Notes: generated by a model not told the origin, from the sequence alone. DNA of 64,000 nucleotides from an uncultured Bacteroidales bacterium (GCA_944326265.1 CALVDE010000003.1:62001-126000); one strand, 5' to 3'; shown: positions 45,371 through 54,633, counted from the first letter of the stretch. Translations and numbers: made by a program.

Positions 45371-46090
45371 TTAGATTTTCAAAAAATTTCCACTGGTAAG
45401 CATGCGGCACGTAATGCGGTCCGCACATGGGGTGTCGAGCAGATGTCCGAGCTGTCCGGTACGGTGCAGATCCGTGCCGGTAATATCGTAATATCCGTTA
45501 CGCAGCAGACGCACGGCTTTTTTAGCCGCCTGACTGCCGTACATTCCGGCCAGAGAGCCCAGATTGAGCTGGAACTTGACCCCTGAATCACTCAGCAGCG
45601 AGTAATCCTGCATGCCCATGTAGACATACCTTTCGGGATGGGCCAGGACAGGATAGTAGCCGCGTGACTTGATGCCGGTGAGGATGGCCAGCATATTTGC
45701 CGGTGGATTGAAACAGGAGGTCTCCACGAGCAGATGCCGCCCTTCCTGGCCTATGGGCAGAAGGTCATCGCGGTCCAGCCGGTCCTCGAAGAGGGTGTCC
45801 AGCATATATTCGGCGGCCAGGCGCAGGATGACCCTTCCGCGGTAGGCCTTACGGAGCTCGTCGAACCTCTGCCGCAGTCCGTCAGTGGTGTTGGGTATGT
45901 CCTCCATGACATGGGGTGTCAGCCATACCTCCCTGATGCCGGCCTCCTGGTACATGTCCAGAACGGCCAGGCTGTCCTCCAGGGACTTGAAGCCGTCGTC
46001 AACACCGGGCAGGATGTGGCTGTGCCAGTCGGTCATGCCTTCGAATATCCCGGCTTCCTGGAGTGTCTTTTTTCTGCAGAATGGAAACAT
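45371..46090 (-). CDS. CpsB/CapC-type PHP-family tyrosine phosphatase
   Basis: A 239-residue metal-dependent phosphotyrosine phosphatase that reverses Wzc autophosphorylation. The PHP metal motif is TDWHSHILPGVDDG near residue 20, followed by EVWLTPHVMEDIP, the HPERYVY motif near residue 150, and TGTDLHR near the C terminus. It lies 6 bases after wzc, the kinase it should act on. This Gram-positive-type phosphatase paired with a Wzc kinase is usual in Bacteroidetes capsule loci. Confidence 0.9.
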   Translation of the reverse strand: MFPFCRKKTLQEAGIFEGMTDWHSHILPGVDDGFKSLEDSLAVLDMYQEAGIREVWLTPHVMEDIPNTTDGLRQRFDELRKAYRGRVILRLAAEYMLDTLFEDRLDRDDLLPIGQEGRHLLVETSCFNPPANMLAILTGIKSRGYYPVLAHPERYVYMGMQDYSLLSDSGVKFQLNLGSLAGMYGSQAAKKAVRLLRNGYYDITGTDLHRTGQLGHLLDTPCADRITCRMLTSGNFLKI

Positions 46091-46096
46091 CCGGAA

Positions 46097-48514
46097 CTAT
46101 TTCTCGCTGTAGTAGCTGTGCGAATGATAACTGTAGCCGTAATGATAGCCGTAGCGGTATCCATAGCGGTACCCATAACGGCCGCTGCTGTTTTCCGTAC
46201 CGTTGAGCACCAGGCACATACCGGGATATCTGTTGTCTGTATATATGGCCTCCAGTTCCTTGAGCATGCCTCTTTCCAACAGTCCCGCGCGGGTGATGAA
46301 TATGGTACGGTCCACCAATTTTCCGATAATCTGGGTGTCCGCCACTATGTTGATGGGAGGACAGTCAATGAAGATATAATCGTAGTTCTCCCTGAAGCGG
46401 TCCAGCAGGCCAGGCAGTCTCTCGTCCATCAGCAGCTCGGTGGGATTGGGTGGAATAGTGCCCACGGGCAGCAGGCTCAGGAACGGGTCGTCCCCTATGG
46501 GAACGATGCAGCCGTCCACGTCCCTGATCCTGCCTCCTAGCCAGTCGCTCAGGCCGGTCTTGGGAGAGCCGGCCATCGCAGAGGCGGAGCCGTGGCGCAG
46601 GTCCCCATCGATAACGAGCACCCTGCGCTTCTTGATGGCCAGGGTCTTGGCCAGGTTAACAGTGATGAATGTCTTTCCGCTGCCGGGGTTGAACGATGTG
46701 GTCATCAGGATATCCGTCCTGCGGTCATTGCCGGTCACGAACTCCAGGTTGGTGCGCAGGACCCTGAAAGCCTCGTTGATAATGTTCCGGCTGCCCTCCT
46801 TGACCACTATTCCGACATCCTCGTCTTTTCTGTGGAGATGAGGAACGGCGAGCAGTTTCTTTTTCTTAGTGGAATAGAGCGGAAGCTCTCCTATAAAGGG
46901 TACAGTGAGCTTCTCTATATCCTTCCTCCCCCTCACCCTCGTATTGGTAGTCTCCATTATAAAGAAAGTACCCATCGGGATGAGCAGGCCGATGACCAGT
47001 GCTATCAGCATGACCTTCGCCGTCACCGGTGTGGTAGGAGTCATCTTTCCAGTAGGAGGGGTGATAAGCCTTGTATTGTATGCGGTGAACGCCTGGGAAA
47101 GCTCGTTCTCCTCGCGCTTCTGCAGCAGGAAGAGGTAGAGTGCCTCCTTGACTTTCTGCTGACGCTCGACTGACAGGAGGTACTTAGCCTGATCCGGCGT
47201 GGCGGTCATCCGGTCCGTAACTTTCTGTTCCTGTCCCTGAAGAGCTGTGAGCTGGGTGTTGAGCATCACTATGTGGTTGTCCAGGGAGGTGATGATGGCA
47301 CCGCGCATGGACACCAGGGACTGGTCCATGTCCACGACGAGGGGATTGGAGGTGGAGCTGTTGGCCACGAGGTTATTGCGCTGCAGCAGCACCGTATTGT
47401 ACTCCGATATCTGGCTCTCGATGCTGCCGCTCTCGATACCTGTGCCCGCCGGCAGGAGCTGGAAACGGTTGGCGTCGCTGGTCAGATAGTCGCGGATGTA
47501 GCGGGTCATGTACAGGCGGTTGTTGAGTGCGATCATCTCGGCGCTGGTCTGACTGCTCTGCTCCATGTACATGGCGGATGCGCTCTGCAGATCTGAAATA
47601 AGGTTCTCGCTCTTGTAGGAGGAGATGTCCTCGTCCACTATGCCCAGCTCGCGCTCGATCACAGCCAGGCGCTCATCTATGAATATGGATGTGCTCACGG
47701 CTATCTGGTTCTTGTCCTTGATCCAGTTCTCATTGTAGACGGATATCAGGGTATTGAGCACATCGCTTGCCCTCTCTATGGATACATCCTCATACGAGAG
47801 ATTGATGACAGTGGCCTCTTTGTTGGCGAGGGTGACGCTCAGCCTCGAAGAATAGGCGCTGGTCGCTCCATACACACTGCTCCTGGAGACATACAGTTCC
47901 TCATCATAGTCCGGAACGAAGAACGGAGTAGCAGTCACCAGGACCTTTCCGAGAGGAGTTCTCAGCGTATCCCCTATCCTGCCGGTCACGGACTGCCTGT
48001 CCCCGCGTTTCTCGTCCTTGAGCCTGAAATCTTCCAGTCTGACTGAGTCCTGTCCCAGAATATTGACCGTAAGCCTTGCCGGCACATTGTCCGGCAAATC
48101 GGCGAACATGACCGTCACCGGCAGCGATGTCCCGTAGACCGTCTCCCGGTGCAGGGGACCGTCTATAGAGTAGCTGACATCCAGGCTGAGCCTTCTGACC
48201 ACCTCCTGCATCGTGGCGGGTGAGCTGAGGGCTATGATTTCATTGTTCACGTTGGTGTTGCTCTGGAACAGCCCGAGATCCGCGAAATTCATCTCGGACG
48301 CGATGGATTTCCCCTGTGTGTCCTCCTCGATGAGCAGGGCGGCCGAGCGTGTATAGACCGACGGAGTCTTGAGAAGATAGATTGCTGCCGCTCCGAGGCA
48401 TACCGCCAGCGAGAGGACGAACCATTTCCATTTAGAAATATAGATCAGTATAAGATCCTTGAGAAGCAGGGGCTCTTCCTGCTGCCGGGTACTGTTGAGT
48501 CTGTTGTCTGCCAT
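46097..48514 (-). CDS. wzc: Wzc-type polysaccharide co-polymerase and tyrosine autokinase
   Basis: An 805-residue inner-membrane protein. Wzz domain with membrane segments at about residues 32-48 and 500-520, a long periplasmic coiled region between (about 270-470), and a C-terminal BY-kinase: Walker A NPGSGKT at 609-615, Walker A-prime VLVIDGDLR at 632-640, Walker B YIFIDCPP near 715. The C-terminal 28 residues contain 11 tyrosines, arranged as repeated YGYR units, the phosphorylation cluster. It controls chain length and export with Wza. It lies between wza (17-base gap) and the phosphatase gene. Confidence 0.95.
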   Translation of the reverse strand: MADNRLNSTRQQEEPLLLKDLILIYISKWKWFVLSLAVCLGAAAIYLLKTPSVYTRSAALLIEEDTQGKSIASEMNFADLGLFQSNTNVNNEIIALSSPATMQEVVRRLSLDVSYSIDGPLHRETVYGTSLPVTVMFADLPDNVPARLTVNILGQDSVRLEDFRLKDEKRGDRQSVTGRIGDTLRTPLGKVLVTATPFFVPDYDEELYVSRSSVYGATSAYSSRLSVTLANKEATVINLSYEDVSIERASDVLNTLISVYNENWIKDKNQIAVSTSIFIDERLAVIERELGIVDEDISSYKSENLISDLQSASAMYMEQSSQTSAEMIALNNRLYMTRYIRDYLTSDANRFQLLPAGTGIESGSIESQISEYNTVLLQRNNLVANSSTSNPLVVDMDQSLVSMRGAIITSLDNHIVMLNTQLTALQGQEQKVTDRMTATPDQAKYLLSVERQQKVKEALYLFLLQKREENELSQAFTAYNTRLITPPTGKMTPTTPVTAKVMLIALVIGLLIPMGTFFIMETTNTRVRGRKDIEKLTVPFIGELPLYSTKKKKLLAVPHLHRKDEDVGIVVKEGSRNIINEAFRVLRTNLEFVTGNDRRTDILMTTSFNPGSGKTFITVNLAKTLAIKKRRVLVIDGDLRHGSASAMAGSPKTGLSDWLGGRIRDVDGCIVPIGDDPFLSLLPVGTIPPNPTELLMDERLPGLLDRFRENYDYIFIDCPPINIVADTQIIGKLVDRTIFITRAGLLERGMLKELEAIYTDNRYPGMCLVLNGTENSSGRYGYRYGYRYGYHYGYSYHSHSYYSEK

Positions 48515-48531
48515 GAATTTGAATTTACTGT

Positions 48532-49344
48532 CTAATTGAAAATGAGCACTCCGAGGGATACGAGAAGTGAAGCCACCGATACCCAGAAGGACGAGGACAG
48601 GAAACTGTTGCCGTTGACAGTGGCCTGGTTTGCCCTCATCTTGTTGGGCTCCACGTAGATAAAGTCGTTCTGCTGCAGATAGAATACCGGAGATGAGAGG
48701 ACATCCCTTGCGGAAGTCAGGTTCAGCTCGTATATTTTCTGTTCTCCGTCCACCTGTCTCATCACCGTCACATGCTCCCTCAGGCCATAGATGGTAAGGT
48801 CGCCGGCCATACTGAGGGCATCGAAGATGGTTATCTGGTCCTTGTCGATGTTGTACCGTCCGGGTTTGTTGACCTCGCCCATCACGGAGATGGTCAAGTT
48901 CATGAACTCCACCGTCACGACCGGATCCTTTATCAGATTATTGGAAATAAGCTCCTGCTTGACATACTCTGCGGCCTCTTCTCTGGTCATCCCGGCGAGG
49001 TGGATCTTGCCTATGACGGGAAAGTCCACATCACCGTTCATGTCCAATGTATATCCGGCCAGCGTATTGTTGTTGGTGCCCATAGGGACATTGCCTCCGA
49101 TATATCTCTGAATGACCGGCAGATTGAACAAGGTCATAAGCTGCGGGTCGCGGCTGTTCACGAGGATGGATATCTTGTCCTGAGGGCGGAGTCTTATGGT
49201 TGCCGGCTCGGGCATGATGGCCAGCGTGCTGTCCGAGACGATGTCCTGGAAGTACGGCACCTGCTTGGCGACCGAGCACGAGGCGAGCATGACTGTGGAT
49301 GCAAGCAGATAGAGAATGGATTTCAGCATGGGTCGAAGTGTCAT
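48532..49344 (-). CDS. wza: Wza-type polysaccharide export lipoprotein
   Basis: A 270-residue outer-membrane lipoprotein. The ATG at 49344 forms an ATGA overlap with the preceding gene and gives signal peptide MTLRPMLKSILYLLASTVMLASC with a lipobox. A Poly_export domain follows (VPYFQDIVSDS, RLRPQDKISILVNSRDP, GYTLDMNGDVDFPVIGKIHLAG) and then a SLBB-like domain (ISVMGEVNKPGRYNIDKDQITIFDAL). The C terminus has a hydrophobic segment (SLLVSLGVLIFN) rather than the Wza amphipathic helix, as is common in Bacteroidetes. Confidence 0.93.
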   Translation of the reverse strand: MTLRPMLKSILYLLASTVMLASCSVAKQVPYFQDIVSDSTLAIMPEPATIRLRPQDKISILVNSRDPQLMTLFNLPVIQRYIGGNVPMGTNNNTLAGYTLDMNGDVDFPVIGKIHLAGMTREEAAEYVKQELISNNLIKDPVVTVEFMNLTISVMGEVNKPGRYNIDKDQITIFDALSMAGDLTIYGLREHVTVMRQVDGEQKIYELNLTSARDVLSSPVFYLQQNDFIYVEPNKMRANQATVNGNSFLSSSFWVSVASLLVSLGVLIFN

Positions 49345-50474
49345 AACTGTTGTTCTTGTATAGCGTTTGTAGTCTGTTGTTTCTTTCGGAGGATACGGTT
49401 GACGGTCATGATTAAGACCAGCCATATCAGCAGGTCGACTGCGACCAGCACCGTAATATTGATATAGGGAGACAGGAGGATGTTGACGATGATGAAAAAT
49501 GCGGCCAGGGCAATGATTGCGGCCATCGCGGCCTTGGGCCTGAAACCGGCGGCCAGGAGCTTGTGGTGTATGTGGTTGCGGTCGGGAAGGAAAGGACTCT
49601 TACCGTTGATCAGGCGGTGCAGGACGACTCTGACGACATCCACGAGAGGGATGAACAGGGCAGAGAAGGATATGATGAGACCCCGGTTCTCCTCCACCGG
49701 CATGCCTTCCCTTACCATACTGAGACGAATGACAAGATAGCTGACGATAAAACCGAGGGTCAGGCTGCCGGTATCCCCCATGAAGAGCCGATGGTGGCGG
49801 CGGGTATATCCGAAGACATTGTACACCCAGAAAGGTATCAGCACGCCCAAGGTCGTCAGGGCAAGCAGGGCACAGGTAAAATATCCCCGGATGATGAAGG
49901 CCGCTCCCATAACCGCAAGGGCAATACTGCACAGCCCGGAAGCCAGTCCGTCGATACCGTCAATGAGGTTGATGGCGTTGGTGATATAGATGATGATGAA
50001 AACGGTAAGAGGTACTCCGGCCCAGGCGGGAATCTCCCAGATACCGAAAAGCCCTCCCAAAGAATTGATCCACGTACCGGAGGTGACAAGGAGCAGCGCG
50101 GATATCAGCTGCACCAGGAACTTATAGCGGTAACTCACTCCCACAAGATCATCCATCACCCCCACAAGATACAGAAGCATGGATCCTATGGCCAGGAAAA
50201 GAAGAGAAAACGGCAATACTGGAGATAGTGCTTCCCCGAAGTAATGGCTGATGCACAGCATTATCCCCACCATCAGGCTGAAAGAGACAGCTATGACTGG
50301 GAAGAACGATACTCCGCCCAGACGGGACACCGGCATGGTATGCACCTTTCGCTTGTCGGGCATGTCGAACAGCCTTCGCTTGTAGGAAACTATCAGAATA
50401 TTCGGGATAAGCAGCATGGCCATGAGGACAGCAATGGCGAAACCAGCTGCAAGATACGGTATAAAGTCTTTCAT
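49341..50474 (-). CDS. WecA/MraY-family undecaprenyl-phosphate sugar-1-phosphate transferase (initiator)
   Basis: A 377-residue membrane protein with about 11 hydrophobic segments. The family sites are DMPDKRKVHTMPVSRLGG near residue 38, LYLVGVMDDLVGVSYRYKFLVQL (DDxxG catalytic motif), NAINLIDGIDGLASGL, FMGDTGSLTLGF and RNHIHHKLLAAG. It transfers a HexNAc-1-phosphate to undecaprenyl phosphate, starting repeat-unit synthesis; GlcNAc is likely given the WecG/WecB/WecC set. It is the first gene of the capsule operon, 118 bases past the left inverted repeat of the invertible segment. Confidence 0.93.
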   Translation of the reverse strand: MKDFIPYLAAGFAIAVLMAMLLIPNILIVSYKRRLFDMPDKRKVHTMPVSRLGGVSFFPVIAVSFSLMVGIMLCISHYFGEALSPVLPFSLLFLAIGSMLLYLVGVMDDLVGVSYRYKFLVQLISALLLVTSGTWINSLGGLFGIWEIPAWAGVPLTVFIIIYITNAINLIDGIDGLASGLCSIALAVMGAAFIIRGYFTCALLALTTLGVLIPFWVYNVFGYTRRHHRLFMGDTGSLTLGFIVSYLVIRLSMVREGMPVEENRGLIISFSALFIPLVDVVRVVLHRLINGKSPFLPDRNHIHHKLLAAGFRPKAAMAAIIALAAFFIIVNILLSPYINITVLVAVDLLIWLVLIMTVNRILRKKQQTTNAIQEQQL

Positions 50475-50591
50475 AAAGTTGCTGAGATATTATAGTTCCG
50501 GCTCCTCAAACACCAAATAAAAGCACTGGCATTCAAGCAAATACCTATTATAGGCGAGGAATATTAAGTCCCCGTTCATTTTAATTCAGGT

Positions 50592-50613
50592 TGTGCTGTC
50601 TCTGTGCAAGAGA
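50592..50613 (+). repeat. Left inverted repeat of the invertible promoter
   Basis: Twenty-two bases containing GTCTCTGTGCAAGAGA. It matches the reverse complement of 50785-50806 except at position 50597 (T against C). Its outer arm is the only well-formed half; the inner flank GATTAT does not continue the palindrome. Confidence 0.85.
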
Positions 50614-50761
50614 TTATACCTTTTTCTATTTGCTGGATAATCAGAAGATTAATGATTCTATAAAAAGATAATTTTTAAATTTTGCATTGATTTTTGCCAA
50701 ATGACAAGAAAGAAATTATCAACAACGGTAAAAAATAATATTATCGGTAAGAGATTTAAGT

Positions 50762-50769
50762 TACTTTTG
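50762..50769 (+). promoter_or_regulatory. Promoter -7 box inside the invertible segment
   Basis: TACTTTTG fits TAnnTTTG. No matching box reads leftward within 50475-50784, so the capsule operon has no visible promoter in this orientation. The -33 element is not obvious. Transcription would run toward the DUF4384 gene with a leader of about 150 bases. Confidence 0.65.
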
Positions 50770-50784
50770 CAATGATATATGCCG

Positions 50785-50806
50785 TCTCTTGCACAGAGAC
50801 GGCACA
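50785..50806 (-). repeat. Right inverted repeat of the invertible promoter
   Basis: Reverse complement of the left repeat with one mismatch. It is part of a larger perfect palindrome: a 9-bp arm at 50780-50788 pairs with 50796-50804 around the 7-base spacer, so both recombinase-binding arms are complete at this site. Confidence 0.85.
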
Positions 50807-50875
50807 CTTTAGGCTCTTTCCGCACCCTGTTTCTGAGTATATTCCAAGATTGCCGTCATAAATATGATTTTTTGC

Positions 50876-50883
50876 TATCTTTG
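50876..50883 (+). promoter_or_regulatory. Putative fixed promoter -7 box for the DUF4384 gene
   Basis: TATCTTTG, an exact TAnnTTTG match, lies 40 bases upstream of the ATG at 50923 and outside the invertible segment, so this gene would have a promoter in either orientation. Confidence 0.6.
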
Positions 50884-50922
50884 CAGTGCTAGAGACATAA
50901 TTCATAATAAACTCACCTTACC

Positions 50923-51723
50923 ATGAACTATAGATTAAAACTTACGGCCGTTATTGCCCTGCTGGGCATGACATTCATTCAGCTTTCAGCAGCACCCGAC
51001 ACCAAAAGAGTGCGTAATGTCTCCGGACGGTGCGAGATCACACGCCACATAACCCAGGAGCAGGCCGAGCAGAAGGCCCTTCAGGATGCAAAGACCAACG
51101 CGATGCGTGAAGCCGGGGTACCGGAGAAACTATGGTCCGTCACCGGCTTGATCAGCGAGGATGACGGCAGTGAGTTCAGCCAGGTGCTTTCCAGAATGAC
51201 CACCCTGGCCGTAGACGGATTCATCACCATCAGGGACGTTGTTTACAGCGAGGAGATGATTGATGGAAGAAGATACGCCGTGGCGACCATTGACGCGGAT
51301 GTCAAGCGCGGAGGAGAGATAGATCCCACATTCGTTCTGGATGTAAACGGCATCAACGGGGTATACGGAGAAGGCGAGACCATGAATTTCAATGTCAGGA
51401 TCTACGGTCACGATGCCTATCTGAGGGTCTTCTGGTTCGACGAGACGGGCGGTTCTGTAATCTACCCCAGCCAGTACGAGCCGAACAAGCTGTTCAAGAA
51501 AGACTTTGAATACAGCTTCCCCACCAATCCAGGAATAGACTACGCCATGTACAAGACCAATGAGGACAGCGACTTCGAGAGCATCAACATCATCGCTGTA
51601 GCCACAAAGCGCGATATCCCGTTCATCGGAGACAAGATCACATTCGAGACGCTTCTCAAATGGATCTACGCCATACCGGCTGACGAGAGAGCCGCTTACC
51701 GGGAGGCGGTCCTCATAAAGTAA
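50923..51723 (+). CDS. Exported DUF4384-domain protein
   Basis: A 266-residue protein with signal peptide MNYRLKLTAVIALLGMTFIQLSAA. The N-terminal half (ITRHITQEQAEQKALQDAKTNAMREAGV) resembles LPP20/FlgT-like domains; the C-terminal half fits DUF4384 (ETMNFNVRIYGHDAYLRVFWFDETGGSVIYP and PNKLFKKDFEYSFP), a domain of surface or periplasmic proteins. Function is unknown. It is divergent from the capsule operon and shares the intergenic region with the invertible promoter, which currently points toward it. A strong terminator hairpin follows at 51748-51782. Confidence 0.75.
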   Translation: MNYRLKLTAVIALLGMTFIQLSAAPDTKRVRNVSGRCEITRHITQEQAEQKALQDAKTNAMREAGVPEKLWSVTGLISEDDGSEFSQVLSRMTTLAVDGFITIRDVVYSEEMIDGRRYAVATIDADVKRGGEIDPTFVLDVNGINGVYGEGETMNFNVRIYGHDAYLRVFWFDETGGSVIYPSQYEPNKLFKKDFEYSFPTNPGIDYAMYKTNEDSDFESINIIAVATKRDIPFIGDKITFETLLKWIYAIPADERAAYREAVLIK

Positions 51724-51747
51724 TCAGAACTTCAGCACAGAACATAA

Positions 51748-51782
51748 AGCAGGGCGGCTGCCGTAACGGCGACCGCCCTGCT
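51748..51782. terminator. Bidirectional terminator hairpin between convergent genes
   Basis: A 16-bp stem (51748-51763 with 51767-51782, one wobble and one mismatch) with loop TAA, between the DUF4384 gene and the end of the BACON/LRR gene. The U-run is weak on both strands. Confidence 0.7.
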
Positions 51783-51806
51783 GCTTTACCGGTGCTTCCT
51801 TCCGTC

Positions 51807-54422
51807 CTATTCTGCGGAGGGGGCACCTGCGTTGATATTCACACCGCTGTCCACCTGCATGTCGATACCGGCCGCACTCATGTCACCGAGCCATATATCG
51901 GTAAGGCTGCCGCAGCCTGTTGCAATGAGCTGCGTAAGAGCCGTGCAGGCACTCAGATCAAGTTCAAGGACATCCGTATTGGAGCAGTCCAGTGTCTCAA
52001 GAGCCACAAGATAGGTCAGCATAGGCTGATAGAACGTCCCGAGCTGATTCGTATAGTAGGTGCCGATAACCACCATCGGGTTGTTGGAGACATTCAGGTT
52101 CCGCAGTGCCTCCAGCGTCCAGACATTGATCTGGTCCAGCTGGTTGTTGCTGCAGTCGAGATATGTCAGTGCCTCATCACCGTAGACATTGCATGTTGTC
52201 AGGGCATTGTCGGACAGGTCAAGCCATGTGAGACAAGACGCATATCCAGCATCCACGTCCGTCAGTAAGTTGCCGGAAAGGTCAAGGGTCTCAAGCTGCG
52301 AGGTGGGAAGGCTCGTGACGCTTTCCAGGACATTGTCGGAAAGGTCTATGGTGCGTATGTCCGGATTGCGGGAGAAGTCTATCTCCGTCAGCCGGTTCCC
52401 GGAAAGGTCTATCTCTTCCAGCATCTGGAAGCTGCTCAGATCGATCTCCTGGATCTCGTTGTCGGCGGCTATGAGGCTCACAATCTCCTTGAAATACTCC
52501 ATGCCTTCGAAGCTCTTGATGCCCCGTCCGGAGCAGTCGATGTACTTGGCGTAGGCAGAAGCCTCCTCATAGCTGATCTGGTTATCTCCGTCGACATCGC
52601 AGTTGCCGAGAATATAGGACTTCAGATTCTCGTCCACTATGCCGGCGGCAAGATCCTCCGGATACTCGAAGGGCAGCCAGGTAACATCGTCCTGAGTGAT
52701 ACCGAAGACAGTCTCGATATACTGTCCCTCAGTCATGTATATATACTCCAGCGCAGCGCACTCATAGCAGGAGAGGTAATTGAGCTTCATGTTCTTCGAG
52801 AGATCCAGCGTGGTAAGGCTGCTGCTTCCGTCGACGGTCAGATAACTGAGCTCGGGACAGTTGGAGAAATCCAGCTCCACTATTCCGACCCCCGACATAT
52901 TTACAGTCTCCAGCTTGGTATTGGCACTCAGGTCCAGCTCCTTCAGATCCATGGAATGCAATGTAAGGCTGACAAGCTCCGTGCAGGGAGTTATATCCAC
53001 ACTGCGGATTATATCGCCCAATGCGAGTGTCTTGATCTTGGTATTGACGCTCAGATCTGTTTCCAGAATCTGGGTACCGTAAGCGGCCAGGTATTCCAGT
53101 TCCTTATTGTTGGAGACATCCAGCTCGGTTATTCCGGTACTGTAGACCACCATCTCCCTGAGTGAAGTCATCTCAGTGACATCTATCTCAGTCAGGCTGG
53201 CACAAAGCGCGGTATTGAGATATTCCACTGATGCAGAGCCCTGTAGATTGAGTTCTTCCAGCGCGGTATTGCCATACGCCGTTACGGACTTGAGCGCTTT
53301 CTTGTTACTCAGGTTCAGGGTCTTCAGTTCTGTATTAGCGGAAATATTGACAGTCACGAGATTCTCGAAATACTCGATGCCGGCCGCCGATGTAAGGTCA
53401 CCTGTCTCGTATACAATCTCTGTCACGGCCAGGGCCTCTGACTTGCTGATCTTGCCGTCCGAGTCACTGTCGAAGTTCTCCAGGAGATAAGCCTTGAAGT
53501 TATCATCTTCAACACGGCTCAGCACATCCTTGGGAAACACCGGTTCCTGAATCACAGACACCTGCTCGGATGCGTCCGCATTGGAGAACACCACTACGGC
53601 ACGACGGTCATCTTCACCGCCGTTCTCTGTGGCCGAAAACTCGAAGCTCATGTTCTCCATCGCCTTGGTGGACACTTCGCTCAGCCAGTCTCCTCCCTCA
53701 GTAATCTCCACCTTCACGTCCTTCATGTTGGACTGAAGACCTATGCTGAAAGTATTGGCTGCACCGGAGATTCTGTACTCAGGCTCCTCCACGATCAGAC
53801 GTCCTGCATAACTCTGGTTTACAGTCAGCGTGACTCTGTTTGTACCGCAGATGAACAGGAACTCCGCGTCGCGGGGCTCGTCCGACTCATTGGCCGCTGC
53901 CGTGAACACCACTTCCGCACCGGGCTCGCCTGTATCAGAAGATGCGGTCACCCAGTCACTCTCTCCCGTGAGAACTCATGCGCGGCCGCTCACCACCTTC
54001 ACGCTCAGGTCACCTCCCTCCGGCAGGAACGACAGAGTCTCAGGCTCCAGAGATATCGACTCTCCGGCGGACATCTGCGTAACCGTGACAGTCACCGGCT
54101 CGGCTGTGGGATAGCTGAGGGTAACACGGGCATCACGCCCGTCAGATGTGTTGGCATCCACCTCGAAGGAAATTTCTCCCTCAGTGTCATAATTGAATGA
54201 ATGAAGCCAGTCCTGATCCGATTCCGCCTTGATGCTTTCTCCTGACACAGGATTCTCGATACTGTAGGAAAGTGTCGCTGTGTGCGCCTCTGCCGGGACA
54301 GTGATATCCCCGGAAGTTATCACAGGGGGCTCCACGGTCTCTTCCGGCGTACAACTTTGGATTGAGATTGCAGCAGCCGATAATAATGCGACAGCCGCCG
54401 CCTTGAAACAATAGCAGTTCAT
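51807..54422 (-). pseudogene. BACON / EF-hand / leucine-rich-repeat surface lipoprotein interrupted by an in-frame TGA
   Basis: The reading frame from 54422 is open for 870 codons apart from one TGA at 53976-53978. The first part has a lipoprotein signal (MNCYCFKAAAVALLSAAAIS ending in SC) and BACON-type domains. The stop falls inside a BACON domain, after KVVSGRA and before VLTGESDWVTASSDTG, exactly where such domains usually have Trp, so TGG to TGA is the simplest change. The second part has two units, each an EF-hand-like loop (DSDSDGKIS; DVDGDNQIS) and leucine-rich repeats. Surface adhesion or glycan binding is the likely role. A separate start downstream of the stop would give a product without export signal. 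Confidence 0.85.
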
Positions 54423-54470
54423 AATTGGTAAAAGGTAAATTAATTGATTGATAAAAAAGTAATAAACAGT

Positions 54471-54498
54471 CTTGAGCAATCGGAAGTGATTACTCAAG
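54471..54498. terminator. Stem-loop in the gap between RecQ and the BACON/LRR gene
   Basis: An 11-bp stem with one mismatch (54471-54481 with 54488-54498) and a 6-base loop. No clean U-run follows on either strand. The 54423-54633 gap also holds a minus-strand TAAATTTG (54603-54610), a possible promoter for the lipoprotein gene. Confidence 0.45.
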
Positions 54499-54633
54499 CC
54501 TTTCTTTCATACAGTTGAACAGACTTTCCATATACTGAAAAATCAACTTTGTATCGCAGTGGTAATTTTCACTACAAAGTGAATCAAAGAAGTCCGTATT
54601 CGCAAATTTATCTCAGGAAAAATCACCGTCCGC

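Larger units (their letters stand above)
50592..50806. promoter_or_regulatory. Putative invertible promoter segment (phase-variation switch)
   Basis: Twenty-two-base inverted repeats with a single mismatch lie at 50592-50613 and 50785-50806 and enclose 171 bases. Each repeat contains a 7-base spacer TGTGCAA between short inverted arms (GTCTC/GAGA...), the anatomy of a tyrosine-recombinase crossover site. The enclosed DNA is AT-rich and carries one exact TAnnTTTG box (50762-50769, plus strand). As drawn it points away from the capsule operon; after inversion the box would be at about 50629-50636 on the minus strand and drive the operon. Confidence 0.85.

Noticed and set aside
50474-50591. Fixed promoter for the capsule operon between the first gene and the left repeat
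   Set aside because: No minus-strand TAnnTTTG match was found there; CAAATAAA and CAAATACC fail at the last bases.
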